This document shows positions 35,421-43,473 of a stretch of DNA of 64,000 bases, piece by piece; the first letter of the stretch is position 1; every line of letters starts with the position of its first letter. The position numbers were made by a program, and so were the translations under genes. The DNA comes from Sporolactobacillus spathodeae (GTDB lineage: Bacteria; Bacillota; Bacilli; Bacillales; Sporolactobacillaceae), in assembly GCF_016908935.1 (NCBI RefSeq), contig NZ_JAFBEV010000012.1, forward strand, positions 23,492 through 87,491. Reading direction: 5' to 3'. The notes beneath the pieces were generated by a model. The model did no database searches. It was not told where the DNA came from and saw only the letters and a program-made list of their open reading frames with translations.

Positions 35421-36179
35421 TTAGTTGATTTTTTCCTTTTCCATCCATGGGAAGAAGAATTTCCCCAAAAGGCCGAAAATCAAATCGGTAATCAGACCGA
35501 GAACACCAATGGTCAAAATGCCGAGAATAATCGTTTCTGTCGATAGGTAACGCTGCGCCTGCATAATGCGGAAACCAAGACCGCTCGTTGCCGCAACGAG
35601 TTCAGCCACGACGAGGTAGGTCCAAGCCCAGCCCCAAACGGTTCGCAACGTATCCCAAATTGACGGCATCGCTGCACGGACGACAATGTCTTTAATCACT
35701 TCGAGCCGATTGAGACCAAGCGTCATGCCCACTTCGACAACGGAACGCTTAACGCGTTTACAATTGTCGGCAATCATGATCACTTCCTGGAAGAAAACGC
35801 CGAGGAAGATGATAAAGAATTTCTGCATATCGCTTGTCCCGAACCAGAGAATCGACATCGGAATAAACGCGACAACCGGCATATAGCGAATAAACCCAAC
35901 AAGGGGTTCCCAAAAGGCTTTCCACGTCTTAGACGTGCCCATCAGCACGCCGATCGGCAGGGCAAATGCCGTGGCGAAAACAAAACCAATCGTAATTCTG
36001 TAAAAGCTAACTTCAATATCAGAAAAAAAGACACCGGATTGAATTTCTTTGACCGCTTCTTGCAGCACGGCCGTCGGGGTTGGCAAGAACAGACTGCCTA
36101 CCATTCCGGTATAAGTCACTGCGCACCAGACAGCCAGAACAAGTGCGATTCCGGATGCCGATACGATTTTCAAACGCAT
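35421..36179 (-). CDS. ABC transporter permease, SsuC/TauC family
   Basis: A 252-aa membrane protein with about six helices and the ATPase-coupling loop (MTLGLNRLEVIKDIVVRAAMP). The start is the ATG at 36179 after AGGGGGTGGAACC; ten upstream codons in the frame lack a ribosome site. Lies 30 bp after the binding-protein gene and 27 bp before the ATPase gene. Confidence 0.92.
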   Translation of the reverse strand: MRLKIVSASGIALVLAVWCAVTYTGMVGSLFLPTPTAVLQEAVKEIQSGVFFSDIEVSFYRITIGFVFATAFALPIGVLMGTSKTWKAFWEPLVGFIRYMPVVAFIPMSILWFGTSDMQKFFIIFLGVFFQEVIMIADNCKRVKRSVVEVGMTLGLNRLEVIKDIVVRAAMPSIWDTLRTVWGWAWTYLVVAELVAATSGLGFRIMQAQRYLSTETIILGILTIGVLGLITDLIFGLLGKFFFPWMEKEKIN

Positions 36180-36209
36180 GGTTCCACCCCCTGCATACCG
36201 CGCACCCAA

Positions 36210-37190
36210 TTATTGAATTGATAGCAGCTCTTTAATCGATATATTTTTCTTCAATTCTTTCTGTTGCGTAAGAATATTTTTAATATTGGTCAATGCTTTA
36301 TCCAAGTCGCCAGACTCTGCGGCTTGTTTCTGGTCGCTCAATGTGTAGAATTTAATTCCTTTGAGAATCGTCGGCAAATCACCTGCTGAAGTTCCTGTGG
36401 CATCTGCGACAATTTTATTACCCTCTGACGGATGCGCCTTCCAATATGTCATCGCCTCGCTCCAGACTTTCTGAAGTTTCGCTTTCATCTCTGGATGCGC
36501 TTTTAGATAGCTCGATTTAACAACCGTCATATCGCTGATCAGTCCAGGCGACTGTTCGCCGGAGTAAATGCTATGGACCGTTTTATCCTTGGCGATGATG
36601 CTTGAGATATACGGTTCATACGTGACAGCGGCATCGACTTTTCCCGACAGAAGCGCAAGTCCCGCATCCGAAGCAGCCATATAGACCACTTTAAAATCAC
36701 TTGGCTTCAAGCCCTGTGTCTTCACGGCCTGATGGAAAAGCAAATCGGAAGTGGTCCCTTCTTCATAAGCAACCTTTTTACCTTTCAACGCGGAAAGACT
36801 CTTGTATTTTGCCGAAGTAATCATCGCGTCAGCAGTCATCGACTGATCCATGAAGACAATGCTTTTTAAATCGATAGCATTATTTGCGGCCATCCGCATC
36901 GCTGTATGCGAAGCAATATTGGCCACCTGTACCTTATCGGAAGCAAAAGCGGCGTTGATATCGGAGTCTTGCTTGAACATCACAATATTGGCATTGATAC
37001 CATTCTTTTTGAAAATTCCTTTCTCCTTGGCAATCCACCACGGGCCATAGCCGATCCAAGCCTCTGTACCCATTTGCAGATCAACCAATTTCTTGCCGCC
37101 AGAAGAAGAACTGCTTGCGTTGTTTCCGCAACCAGCGACTAAAAGAAGAACTAGAAGTAACAGACCAGCTACACTAAGTTTTCGTTTCAT
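36210..37190 (-). CDS. ABC substrate-binding lipoprotein, NMT1/SsuA-like
   Basis: A 326-aa lipoprotein: signal peptide with lipobox LVAGC, Ser-rich linker, then MGTEAWIGYGPWWIAKEKGIF and LLSGKVDAAVTYEPYISSI, the NMT1-type ligand-binding fold. First gene of the SBP-permease-ATPase-SDR-HisD operon. The start is the ATG at 37190 after GGGAGG; 19 upstream codons in frame are unlikely to be translated. The ligand is probably a small polar alcohol or sulfonate, judging by the enzymes behind it; unproven. Confidence 0.9.
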   Translation of the reverse strand: MKRKLSVAGLLLLVLLLVAGCGNNASSSSSGGKKLVDLQMGTEAWIGYGPWWIAKEKGIFKKNGINANIVMFKQDSDINAAFASDKVQVANIASHTAMRMAANNAIDLKSIVFMDQSMTADAMITSAKYKSLSALKGKKVAYEEGTTSDLLFHQAVKTQGLKPSDFKVVYMAASDAGLALLSGKVDAAVTYEPYISSIIAKDKTVHSIYSGEQSPGLISDMTVVKSSYLKAHPEMKAKLQKVWSEAMTYWKAHPSEGNKIVADATGTSAGDLPTILKGIKFYTLSDQKQAAESGDLDKALTNIKNILTQQKELKKNISIKELLSIQ

Positions 37191-37282
37191 CTCGAACGTG
37201 CCTCCCATTTTAATGATTTTTGTGTGAACTTGTGATCGATCAAACAATCGTTTGGATAAGATAAACTCGTCTACGTCAAGTC

Positions 37283-37450
37283 TATTTTTTCAAAAATTAC
37301 GCCCTGGCTGCTCGTTTGCCGCGGGCGATCCTGAGCCCCTCAAACAAGCTAGAATCTGCGGGGTCTCGCTTGGCTCGCTTTTCCCGCAAGGCGCCAGAGC
37401 GCCTTCGCTCCATTTTTTGTGCAAAATCTGATACATTCTTATCTTTTCAA
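37283..37450 (+). repeat. Dispersed intergenic element
   Basis: Full copy: TTTTTTCAAAAATTACGCCCTGG, CGTTTGCCGCGGGCG, ATCTGCGGGGTCTCGC, TTTTCCCGCAAGGCGCCAG, TTCGCTCCATTTTTTGTGC and GATACATTCTTATC. Lies between the binding-protein start and its presumed upstream promoter DNA. Confidence 0.82.
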
Positions 37451-37454
37451 AAAA

Positions 37455-37715
37455 ATAATTTTCGAAAATTCATAATGATCCAGATCATTCAAAATTCATT
37501 TATCTATGTATCACACCACTTTCCTAAAGTATATGACTAGAATAATCTGCGAAATGATTGTCCGAACGGCCTTGGTCAATCAATTCGTAATTGGATCATA
37601 AAAAACGTTTTTTCAAAAAACTCATAATCATCCGTAGAATTCAGAAATCATTTATCTATTTATTACATCACTCTCCTAAAGTCTATGAATAAAATAATCC
37701 GTAAATCAATTTATA
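37455..37715. repeat. Two diverged copies of a 100-bp AT-rich segment
   Basis: 37460-37560 and about 37610-37710 align along their length (roughly 73% by eye; both contain CATTTATCTAT, then TTATTACA/ATCACACC, then CCTAAAGT and TATGA). They directly follow the dispersed element and lie upstream of the ABC operon, so a promoter segment may have been duplicated. Confidence 0.6.
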
Positions 37716-37738
37716 CGAATGATTATATTCATGAATAA
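37709..37738 (-). promoter_or_regulatory. Candidate RpiR-type operator before the second ABC operon
   Basis: TTTATACGAAT and ATTCATGAATAAA form an imperfect palindrome that shares ATGAATAA with the 26-bp palindrome at 31590-31615. It could place both ABC operons under one regulator. Confidence 0.35.
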
Positions 37739-37796
37739 ATCTTTTGTCAACAAGCTATTTGACTATTGAATATTTTCGAAATTTGCTAGAAATCGC

Positions 37797-39296
37797 TCAG
37801 GTGCGCCTCCCCGAAAGACGAATAAAAGTAGCAGCCAAAAAAGAAAGAATAACAGTGCCCAACATCACGAAAAGATAGTCCCGCAGCGACGTTGAGAGAA
37901 ATGGAGCAAGTAATACCGGGATATAAGCCGTTCCGCGCAGTTGCAATTGGGCAACGAACGCGCCACTGGCCCCGGCCACAACGAGAATGAACACAAATAA
38001 ACGCTTATTTTTCAGGGAAGGATAGACGGATTCTACCAACGTGCCAAATAAAAGATTCATGAACAAACCGGTACGAGCCGATTTACTGTGGTCAAATAGA
38101 TAGTTTGCCAAATTGATCCCTGCAGCAACGAGTACAAGGCAGATCAAGTCAAAAGCCCCCAAATAGCTGAAGCCGCTGCCGGCAAGTTCGATCAAAAGCA
38201 GCGGGAGAACCACGGCATGATAGCCACCCTTGAGTATAAAAAACCACATCAAGACGCCAAGCGTTGCGCCGATGACGATCGGTTGCACGGCAAGCAGGTG
38301 ACCGAGTGTGTCTGGCACGAATAGCTGCAGACGAAGCAGCAGGTTGCCGGCACCCACATGCAGCAAAATACCGGGCAACAAACCCGAAACGCTGACCGAC
38401 AGCAGATTGGCCGCTGTCAGTGGAAACGCCCATTTCAGACATTGTTGGAAGAGAAGCTGTGCGGTGATCCCGCACAGGACGCCGGCGAAGAGTCCGGCAA
38501 TGACGCCATAGCTTGCGGCAAGGCTGCCCGCCAAAATACCGGCAATAAGCGTCATTTCGCCAAATTTAGCAATCCGGCGCGCAGCAAGAACCGCGAGAAC
38601 CACAGGCAATGCGTCTTGCACCGTATGAAAGAAAGAGTTCTGCTGCACCCAGGAAAAACGAGTGGATGCCGCGACGAGCGTCAACACAATAAAAGCAGGT
38701 AAACCGGATGTCATCAGCCCCGACCAATCGATGGCCAAGTTAGGTATGTATTTCCTGAAACCTTGCCGAATTTTCCAATGCCGAACAAAAGCAGCTACGA
38801 GAGAAAGTGTACGCGTCTCATTGCTTGTCCCCGTTGTCCCCGACACGCTAATCACAAGTCCCCCAGATGACTGAATTGTGGCCATTGATGTCCCGCCCGT
38901 TCCGGCGATTGGCAGCTCGGCGCGAATCGCCGCGTCAACGGAACGCGCATTGATACCGAGCGGATCCGAGCTGATCGTGATTAAACCGTCAACGGCGCTC
39001 TGCTCAATCTGTGCGGCAAGCTCAGAATCATAGCGCGCAGCCTGCTGATTGATCGCGTGCAGCGAACCCTGTCCCACCTTTTTCAATTGGTTGTTTTCAT
39101 ATATGTATAGCGTAGCGGTCACGGCCTCTTGCTTTTTATCAAGCGACTGATCCGCCGCGACAAAAAGAAGATTGGCTAGTTCAAAATCATTGGATTGGAA
39201 CGATTGGATCAAGTCGGTGAGCATCTGTTCCGGATCAGAACCGCCTAAACGGTAGAAATTCCCTCCACTGCTGCCGATCAGAGCTAGTCTCTTCAA
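37797..39296 (-). CDS. Multi-pass membrane protein with N-terminal soluble domain, unrecognised
   Basis: A 499-aa protein. The first 190 residues are soluble and alpha/beta-like, opening with LALIGSSGGNFYRLGG and containing a Gly/Ser/Thr-rich loop (AGTGGTSMATIQSSGG, VSGTTGTSNETRT) that could bind a phosphate or nucleotide. The rest is hydrophobic, with about ten helices and many Gly/Ala. I set the start at the TTG at 39296 because AAGGGGGTGAG sits seven bases upstream; the ATG 14 codons earlier has none. No transporter signature that I can name; the membrane part recalls PTS IIC-like permeases, but this is weak. Monocistronic. Confidence 0.7.
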   Translation of the reverse strand: MKRLALIGSSGGNFYRLGGSDPEQMLTDLIQSFQSNDFELANLLFVAADQSLDKKQEAVTATLYIYENNQLKKVGQGSLHAINQQAARYDSELAAQIEQSAVDGLITISSDPLGINARSVDAAIRAELPIAGTGGTSMATIQSSGGLVISVSGTTGTSNETRTLSLVAAFVRHWKIRQGFRKYIPNLAIDWSGLMTSGLPAFIVLTLVAASTRFSWVQQNSFFHTVQDALPVVLAVLAARRIAKFGEMTLIAGILAGSLAASYGVIAGLFAGVLCGITAQLLFQQCLKWAFPLTAANLLSVSVSGLLPGILLHVGAGNLLLRLQLFVPDTLGHLLAVQPIVIGATLGVLMWFFILKGGYHAVVLPLLLIELAGSGFSYLGAFDLICLVLVAAGINLANYLFDHSKSARTGLFMNLLFGTLVESVYPSLKNKRLFVFILVVAGASGAFVAQLQLRGTAYIPVLLAPFLSTSLRDYLFVMLGTVILSFLAATFIRLSGRRT

Positions 39297-39479
39297 AAGT
39301 CTCACCCCCTTAGTTGGCAATTTGCGGTTCCTATTCATCTACTTTTCGAACATTGTATCAATTTTTCATAGAACATGGCAATGCCCGATTCACTGAACCT
39401 TTTTCCAGTCGATGCTCGAATTCCGATTGGTTCATTTGCAAAAGACTTGGCACCGTCAAGTCCTTGTTTGCAACATCTT

Positions 39480-40690
39480 AATCCGTCGATGTTGCCCCTA
39501 CTCTGTCGATCTTGCCCCCTACTCTGTCGATCTTGCCTCCTACTCTGTCGATGCTGACCCCTACTCTGTCGATGCTCACTCCTACTCTGTCGATGCGGAC
39601 TCCTACTCTGTCGATGGCGGGCCCTACTCTGTCGATGCTGACCCCTACTCTGTCGATGCTCACTCCTACTCTGTCGATGCCGACTCCTACTCTGTCGATG
39701 TGACGCCCTACTCTGTCGATGTGACGCCCTACTCTGTCGATGGTGGGCCCTACTCTGTCGATGTGACGCCCTACTCTGTCGATGCTGCACCCTACTCTGT
39801 CGATGCCGACTCCTACTCTGTCGATGTTCGGGCCTACTCTGTCGATGTTCGTGCCTACTCTGTCGATGCTGACTCCTACTCTGTCGATGCGGACTCCTAC
39901 TCTGTCGATGGTGGGCCCTACTCTGTCGATGGCGGGCCTTACTCTGTCGATGTTCGGGCCTACTCTGTCGATGTTGACTCCTACTCTGTCGATGTTCGGG
40001 CCTACTCTGTCGATGTTCGGGCCTACTCTGTCGATGGCGGGCCCTACTCTGTCGATGCTGCGCCCTACTCTGTCGATGTGACGCCCTGCTCTGTCGATGC
40101 TGACTCCTGCTCTGTCGATGCTGACTCCTACTCTGTCGATGTGACGCCCTACTCTGTCGATGCCGACTCCTACTCTGTCGATGTTCGTGCCTACTCTGTC
40201 GATGCTGACCCCTACTCTGTCGATGCTGACCCCTACTCTGTCGATGGCGGGCCCTACTCTGTCGATGCGGACTCCTACTCTGTCGATGTGACGCCCTACT
40301 CTGTCGATGCTGACTCCTACTCTGTCGATGCTGCGCCCTACTCTGTCGATGCTGGCCCCTACTCTGTCGATGCTGGCCCCTACTCTGTCGATGCTGGCCC
40401 CTACTCTGTCGATGCTGACTCCTACTCTGTCGATGCGGACTCCTACTCTGTCGATGCTGACTCCTACTCTGTCGATGCTGCGCCCTACTCTGTCGATGTG
40501 ACGCCCTACTCTGTCGATGTGACGCCCTACTCTGTCGATGCTGGCCCCTACTCTGTCGATGCTGACCCCTACTCTGTCGATGCTGACTCCTACTCTGTCG
40601 ATGTTCCGGCCTACTCTGTCGATGCTGACTCCTACTCTGTCGATGCTGGCCCCTACTCTGTCGATGGTGGGCCTTACTCTGTCGATATTC
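39480..40690 (+). repeat. 57-unit 21-bp tandem repeat array, class 3
   Basis: About 57 consecutive 21-bp units. A 13-base core TACTCTGTCGATG is almost invariant (two units have TGCTCTGTCGATG); the other eight bases come from a small set such as CTGACCCC, CGGACTCC, GCGGGCCC, TGACGCCC, TTCGGGCC, CTGCGCCC and CTGGCCCC, in no simple order. Because 21 is a multiple of three, frames stay open on both strands, giving false ORFs (up to 439 codons). There is no ribosome site and no unique spacers, so it is neither a gene nor a CRISPR array. Confidence 0.95.
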
Positions 40691-40767
40691 GGGCTATCAT
40701 AGTGAATATTTTCACTCTGATCAACGGCTGATCATTTGTTTTCAATAACATCGTGCAGAATTCAGAA

Positions 40768-41062
40768 AAACTTGGCATAGCCAAGTCCTTTTTCAATAAT
40801 TGCGCTTCGGTTGTTCGCTTGCCGCGGGCGCCGCGCATCTCCTCGAACAAGCTAGTATCTGCGGGGTCTTGATGGCTCGCTTTTCCCGTAAGGCGCCAGC
40901 GCACCTTCACACATTTTCCGCCAAATCCATATACATTTTTTCTTTTGCGGAAGCCTAGCATCATCAAGTTTTTTTGCAACAATTGCACCGGGCGGGCGCT
41001 CGCTTTTCCCGCAAGGCGCCAGCCACCTTTACCCATTTCTTGCGCAATATCTTATGCTTTCT
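40768..41062 (+). repeat. Dispersed intergenic element, full plus shortened copy in tandem
   Basis: A full copy (about 40768-40945) starts with the inverted repeat ACTTGGC-ATA-GCCAAGT and has AATTGCGCTTCGG, GCTTGCCGCGGGCGCCGCGC, ATCTGCGGGGTCTTG, TTTTCCCGTAAGGCGCCAG and CATATACATT. A second copy (about 40955-41062) has CAATTGCACCGG joined to GCTCGCTTTTCCCGCAAGGCGCCAG, with the middle deleted, and a TCTTATGC end. Confidence 0.85.
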
Positions 41063-41070
41063 TTATTCCC

Positions 41071-41116
41071 TGTAAAAAAAATGAAGCCCCCTTTTGGAAG
41101 GCTTCCATTTTTTTAT
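41071..41116. terminator. Bidirectional terminator near DoxX
   Basis: AAAAAAAATGAAGCC, loop, GGCTTCCATTTTTTT: stem GAAGCC/GGCTTC with A- and T-runs on both sides. About 90 bp beyond the DoxX stop. Confidence 0.7.
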
Positions 41117-41207
41117 CGTGATGAGCGTCCTCCACCTACTACTAGAGAGGGAGAAACAATCTTTAAGCTTCGCAAATTTTTTTATTCACAACCGTTCGTG
41201 TCAGCCA

Positions 41208-41732
41208 TTAGGAATCGACTTCCGCACCCTTTTTCGGTGAATGAAACCAGCCGCGAACGGTCTGGCGGATCCAAGGAATCACCCAGTAATCGCCGCCCCA
41301 TTTACCGGCGTTAAATCCAGCGAAAAGAATCAAACCACCGATAAATACATAAAGTGGATTGGAAGACACGGTTCCTGCAAAGAGATACATAAAATTCATT
41401 AATAGAGCGAAAAAGACAGCGGCAGTCGTCAAGGTACCAAGGAGTAGTCCCAAACCAACGAGCAGTTCGCCCCATTTGACAAGGAAGCTGAAGAAACCGG
41501 AGCCCGGCAAGGCAATATGCTGAATAAAGGCATTATACGGTGCATAAAGTACTTTTCCAGTCGGGCCCGCCACCGGATGGGCGATCACGCCATGCAAATA
41601 GCCGCTTGCATCAAACGCCTTCGGACCGGTTACTTTTCCCAGACCGTCGATAAACCATTGCCATCCCAGCCACACGCGAAGAACCAAGAGAATGAATGAT
41701 GCCGATTTGCTCGTGCGTAACCAGTGTACCAT
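41208..41732 (-). CDS. DoxX-family membrane protein
   Basis: A 174-aa protein with about four helices: RVWLGWQWFIDGLGKVTGPK at the start, KWGELLVGLGLLLG in the middle, NAGKWGGDYWVIPW near the end. DoxX/DoxD relatives include the small subunit of thiosulfate:quinone oxidoreductase; in Bacillota many are linked to thiol or oxidative stress, without a fixed reaction. The ATG at 41732 has AAGGAGGG upstream. The promoter contains TATAAT and a cre-like box. A decayed copy of its 3' half lies 4 kb away (45440-45600). Confidence 0.88.
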   Translation of the reverse strand: MVHWLRTSKSASFILLVLRVWLGWQWFIDGLGKVTGPKAFDASGYLHGVIAHPVAGPTGKVLYAPYNAFIQHIALPGSGFFSFLVKWGELLVGLGLLLGTLTTAAVFFALLMNFMYLFAGTVSSNPLYVFIGGLILFAGFNAGKWGGDYWVIPWIRQTVRGWFHSPKKGAEVDS

Positions 41733-41771
41733 AATCAATTCCCTCCTTCGTTGGGGAAACAAGTAAAATCA

Positions 41772-41786
41772 TTGAAAACGTTTCCC
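41772..41786 (+). promoter_or_regulatory. cre-like box before DoxX
   Basis: TTGAAAACGTTTCCC matches the CcpA consensus WTGNAANCGNWNNCW at all but the last position. It lies just downstream of a leftward TATAAT at 41794-41799, a position suited to carbon catabolite repression. Confidence 0.6.
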
Positions 41787-41908
41787 ACACAATATTATAG
41801 TTACCCCAACTCGTTTCAATCACCTTATTTATGAAGAATTGATGACGATTTCTTAGAAGGATGGATGTGAACGAGCCGTCTGACACAAAAGATCATACAA
41901 TCGAATTT

Positions 41909-43156
41909 TTATCGCATGGTTAGCGGCAGCACCAGAAACAGGAGCACACTCATCAAGACAATAAACGCGACGGTTGCCACGGAGAGGATATTTTGTAGCC
42001 TATTATTGGCATAGCTGCCCATGATTCGCTTGTTATTGACGAGCAGCGTCATGAAAATTAAAATGACGGGGCAAAGCATTCCGGCAAGCTGCTGCGTGAA
42101 CAAGGTCAGCTGAACAAGGGACAGACCCGGAATCAACACGACAGCGGCACCGGCAGCGATCATCGTCGTATAGATGCCATAGAAAACCGGCGCATCACTC
42201 GCTTTGTTATCCACACCGCTTTCGAAGCCGAACGCTTCGCAGACGGCATACGCTGTCGAGAGCGGAATGACTGCGCAGGCGAGCACCGAGGCACCAAGCA
42301 GTCCAGCGCCGAAGAGGATTTCAGCAAAATGCCCGGCGATCGGAGCAAGCGCTAGCGCCGCCTGTTTAGCAGAATCAATTGTGACACCCACTTTGAAAAG
42401 CGTTGCCGCGGTGCAAACAATAATGAAAAAAGCAATAACATTACCCCAAACCGCCCCGACGCAGGCATCAATCTGCGCATTTCTAAGTTCGGTCAGCTTC
42501 ATCCTTTTATCAACAATCGAGGATTGTAGATAAAATTGCATATAAGGCGTAATCGTTGTCCCAATCATCCCGATCAGCGTCAAAAGAAATCCGTCAGTCA
42601 TTGATAATTTGGGCATGACGGACTGGTGAAAGACGGCGGACCAATCCGGTTGAACGATGAAACAAGAAAAGATATAGCCAAGAAAAACGAGTGTAAAAGC
42701 GAGAAAAATTTTCTCAACATGGCGGTAGGATCCCTTGGAAACGAGTAGCCAGATGGCAAGACCAAAAACCGGGACAGATATGTATTTGCTAACGCCAAAC
42801 AGTTCAAGACTGACCGCGATACCGGCAAAGTCTGCGAGCGACACGCCAAAATTGGCAACCATCAGAACAAGCATCGCAAGGAACGTCAGCTTCACGCCAA
42901 AATTTTCGCGAATCAGGCTGGCAAGCCCCTTGCCAGTCACAATCGCCATCCGCGCGTTCATCTCTTGAACGATTGCCAAACTGACCGTAATCAGAATCAG
43001 CGCCCAAATCATCGAATAGCCGTAGGACGCCCCCACTGAGGCGTACGTGAAAATACCACCGGCATCATTGCCTGCATTAGCCGCAATCAGACCAGGACCA
43101 AGAATACTGAAGAAAAAAAGAAATTTCATTGATGGTTTGCGATTATGGCGATGCAC
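41909..43156 (-). CDS. Nramp-related divalent metal transporter, probably NRMT-like (Mg/Mn)
   Basis: A 415-aa membrane protein with the Nramp fold (about 11 helices). The metal-site helices depart from MntH: TM1 reads ANAGNDAGGIFTY instead of DPGN, and TM6 reads GTTITPYMQFY instead of the A-P-M type. These are features I associate with Nramp-related magnesium transporters, and the gene upstream encodes an MgtE-type magnesium-sensing domain. The start is the GTG at 43156 seven bases after AAGGAGG; 72 upstream in-frame codons run through repeat-element DNA and are not coding. Mg2+ transport is the favoured role, Mn2+ second. Confidence 0.82.
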   Translation of the reverse strand: MHRHNRKPSMKFLFFFSILGPGLIAANAGNDAGGIFTYASVGASYGYSMIWALILITVSLAIVQEMNARMAIVTGKGLASLIRENFGVKLTFLAMLVLMVANFGVSLADFAGIAVSLELFGVSKYISVPVFGLAIWLLVSKGSYRHVEKIFLAFTLVFLGYIFSCFIVQPDWSAVFHQSVMPKLSMTDGFLLTLIGMIGTTITPYMQFYLQSSIVDKRMKLTELRNAQIDACVGAVWGNVIAFFIIVCTAATLFKVGVTIDSAKQAALALAPIAGHFAEILFGAGLLGASVLACAVIPLSTAYAVCEAFGFESGVDNKASDAPVFYGIYTTMIAAGAAVVLIPGLSLVQLTLFTQQLAGMLCPVILIFMTLLVNNKRIMGSYANNRLQNILSVATVAFIVLMSVLLFLVLPLTMR

Positions 43157-43194
43157 AAGTAACCCTCCTTTCTCGTCCGTTAATAATTTGCAAA

Positions 43195-43465
43195 AAAATT
43201 GCAGTGAAGCGCGCGGCGCCCGCGACAAGTGAACGGTCGAAGCGCATTGGCTACAAATAAAGACTAGGCTTCGACAAGTTTTATTACCAATTAAGAAAAA
43301 AATGATTGCTTGAAAAATGCAGCGATTGCGTAAGATGCCTGCGGGAAGCGCAGGACAGGGAAGACTCCGCAAATTCTAGCTTGTCTAAGAAGGCTTCCGT
43401 CCTTCCCGCGGCAAGCGAGCAGCCGAAGCCCATTTGCTACAAATAAAGACTTAGCCAAACCAAGC
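43195..43465 (-). repeat. Dispersed intergenic element, reversed, full plus shortened copy
   Basis: The only clearly reversed locus. Read leftward, a full copy (about 43465-43300) has GGCTAAGTC, GGCTTCGGCTGCTCGCTTGC, CGCGGGAAGGACGG and GCTTCCCGCAGGCAT, followed by a shortened copy (about 43292-43195) with ATGCGCTTCG and TCGCGGGCGCCGCGCGC. It lies inside the MgtE-like/Nramp operon, in the orientation of transcription. Confidence 0.78.
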
Positions 43466-43473
43466 TTCTCTCA

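Noticed and set aside
39480..40690. CRISPR array
   Set aside because: Units are 21 bp with a 13-bp core and 8-bp recurring variants. There are no unique spacers of 30 or more bases, and no cas genes in the window.
39412..40731. A 439-codon ORF made of YSVDxxx repeats, and mirror ORFs on the other strand
   Set aside because: The 21-bp unit is a multiple of three, so frames stay open automatically on both strands. There is no ribosome site, and the same repeat system occurs in other arrays out of any common frame.
43157..43372. 72-residue N-terminal extension of the Nramp-like ORF
   Set aside because: It translates the reversed dispersed element; a good ribosome site precedes the GTG at 43156.
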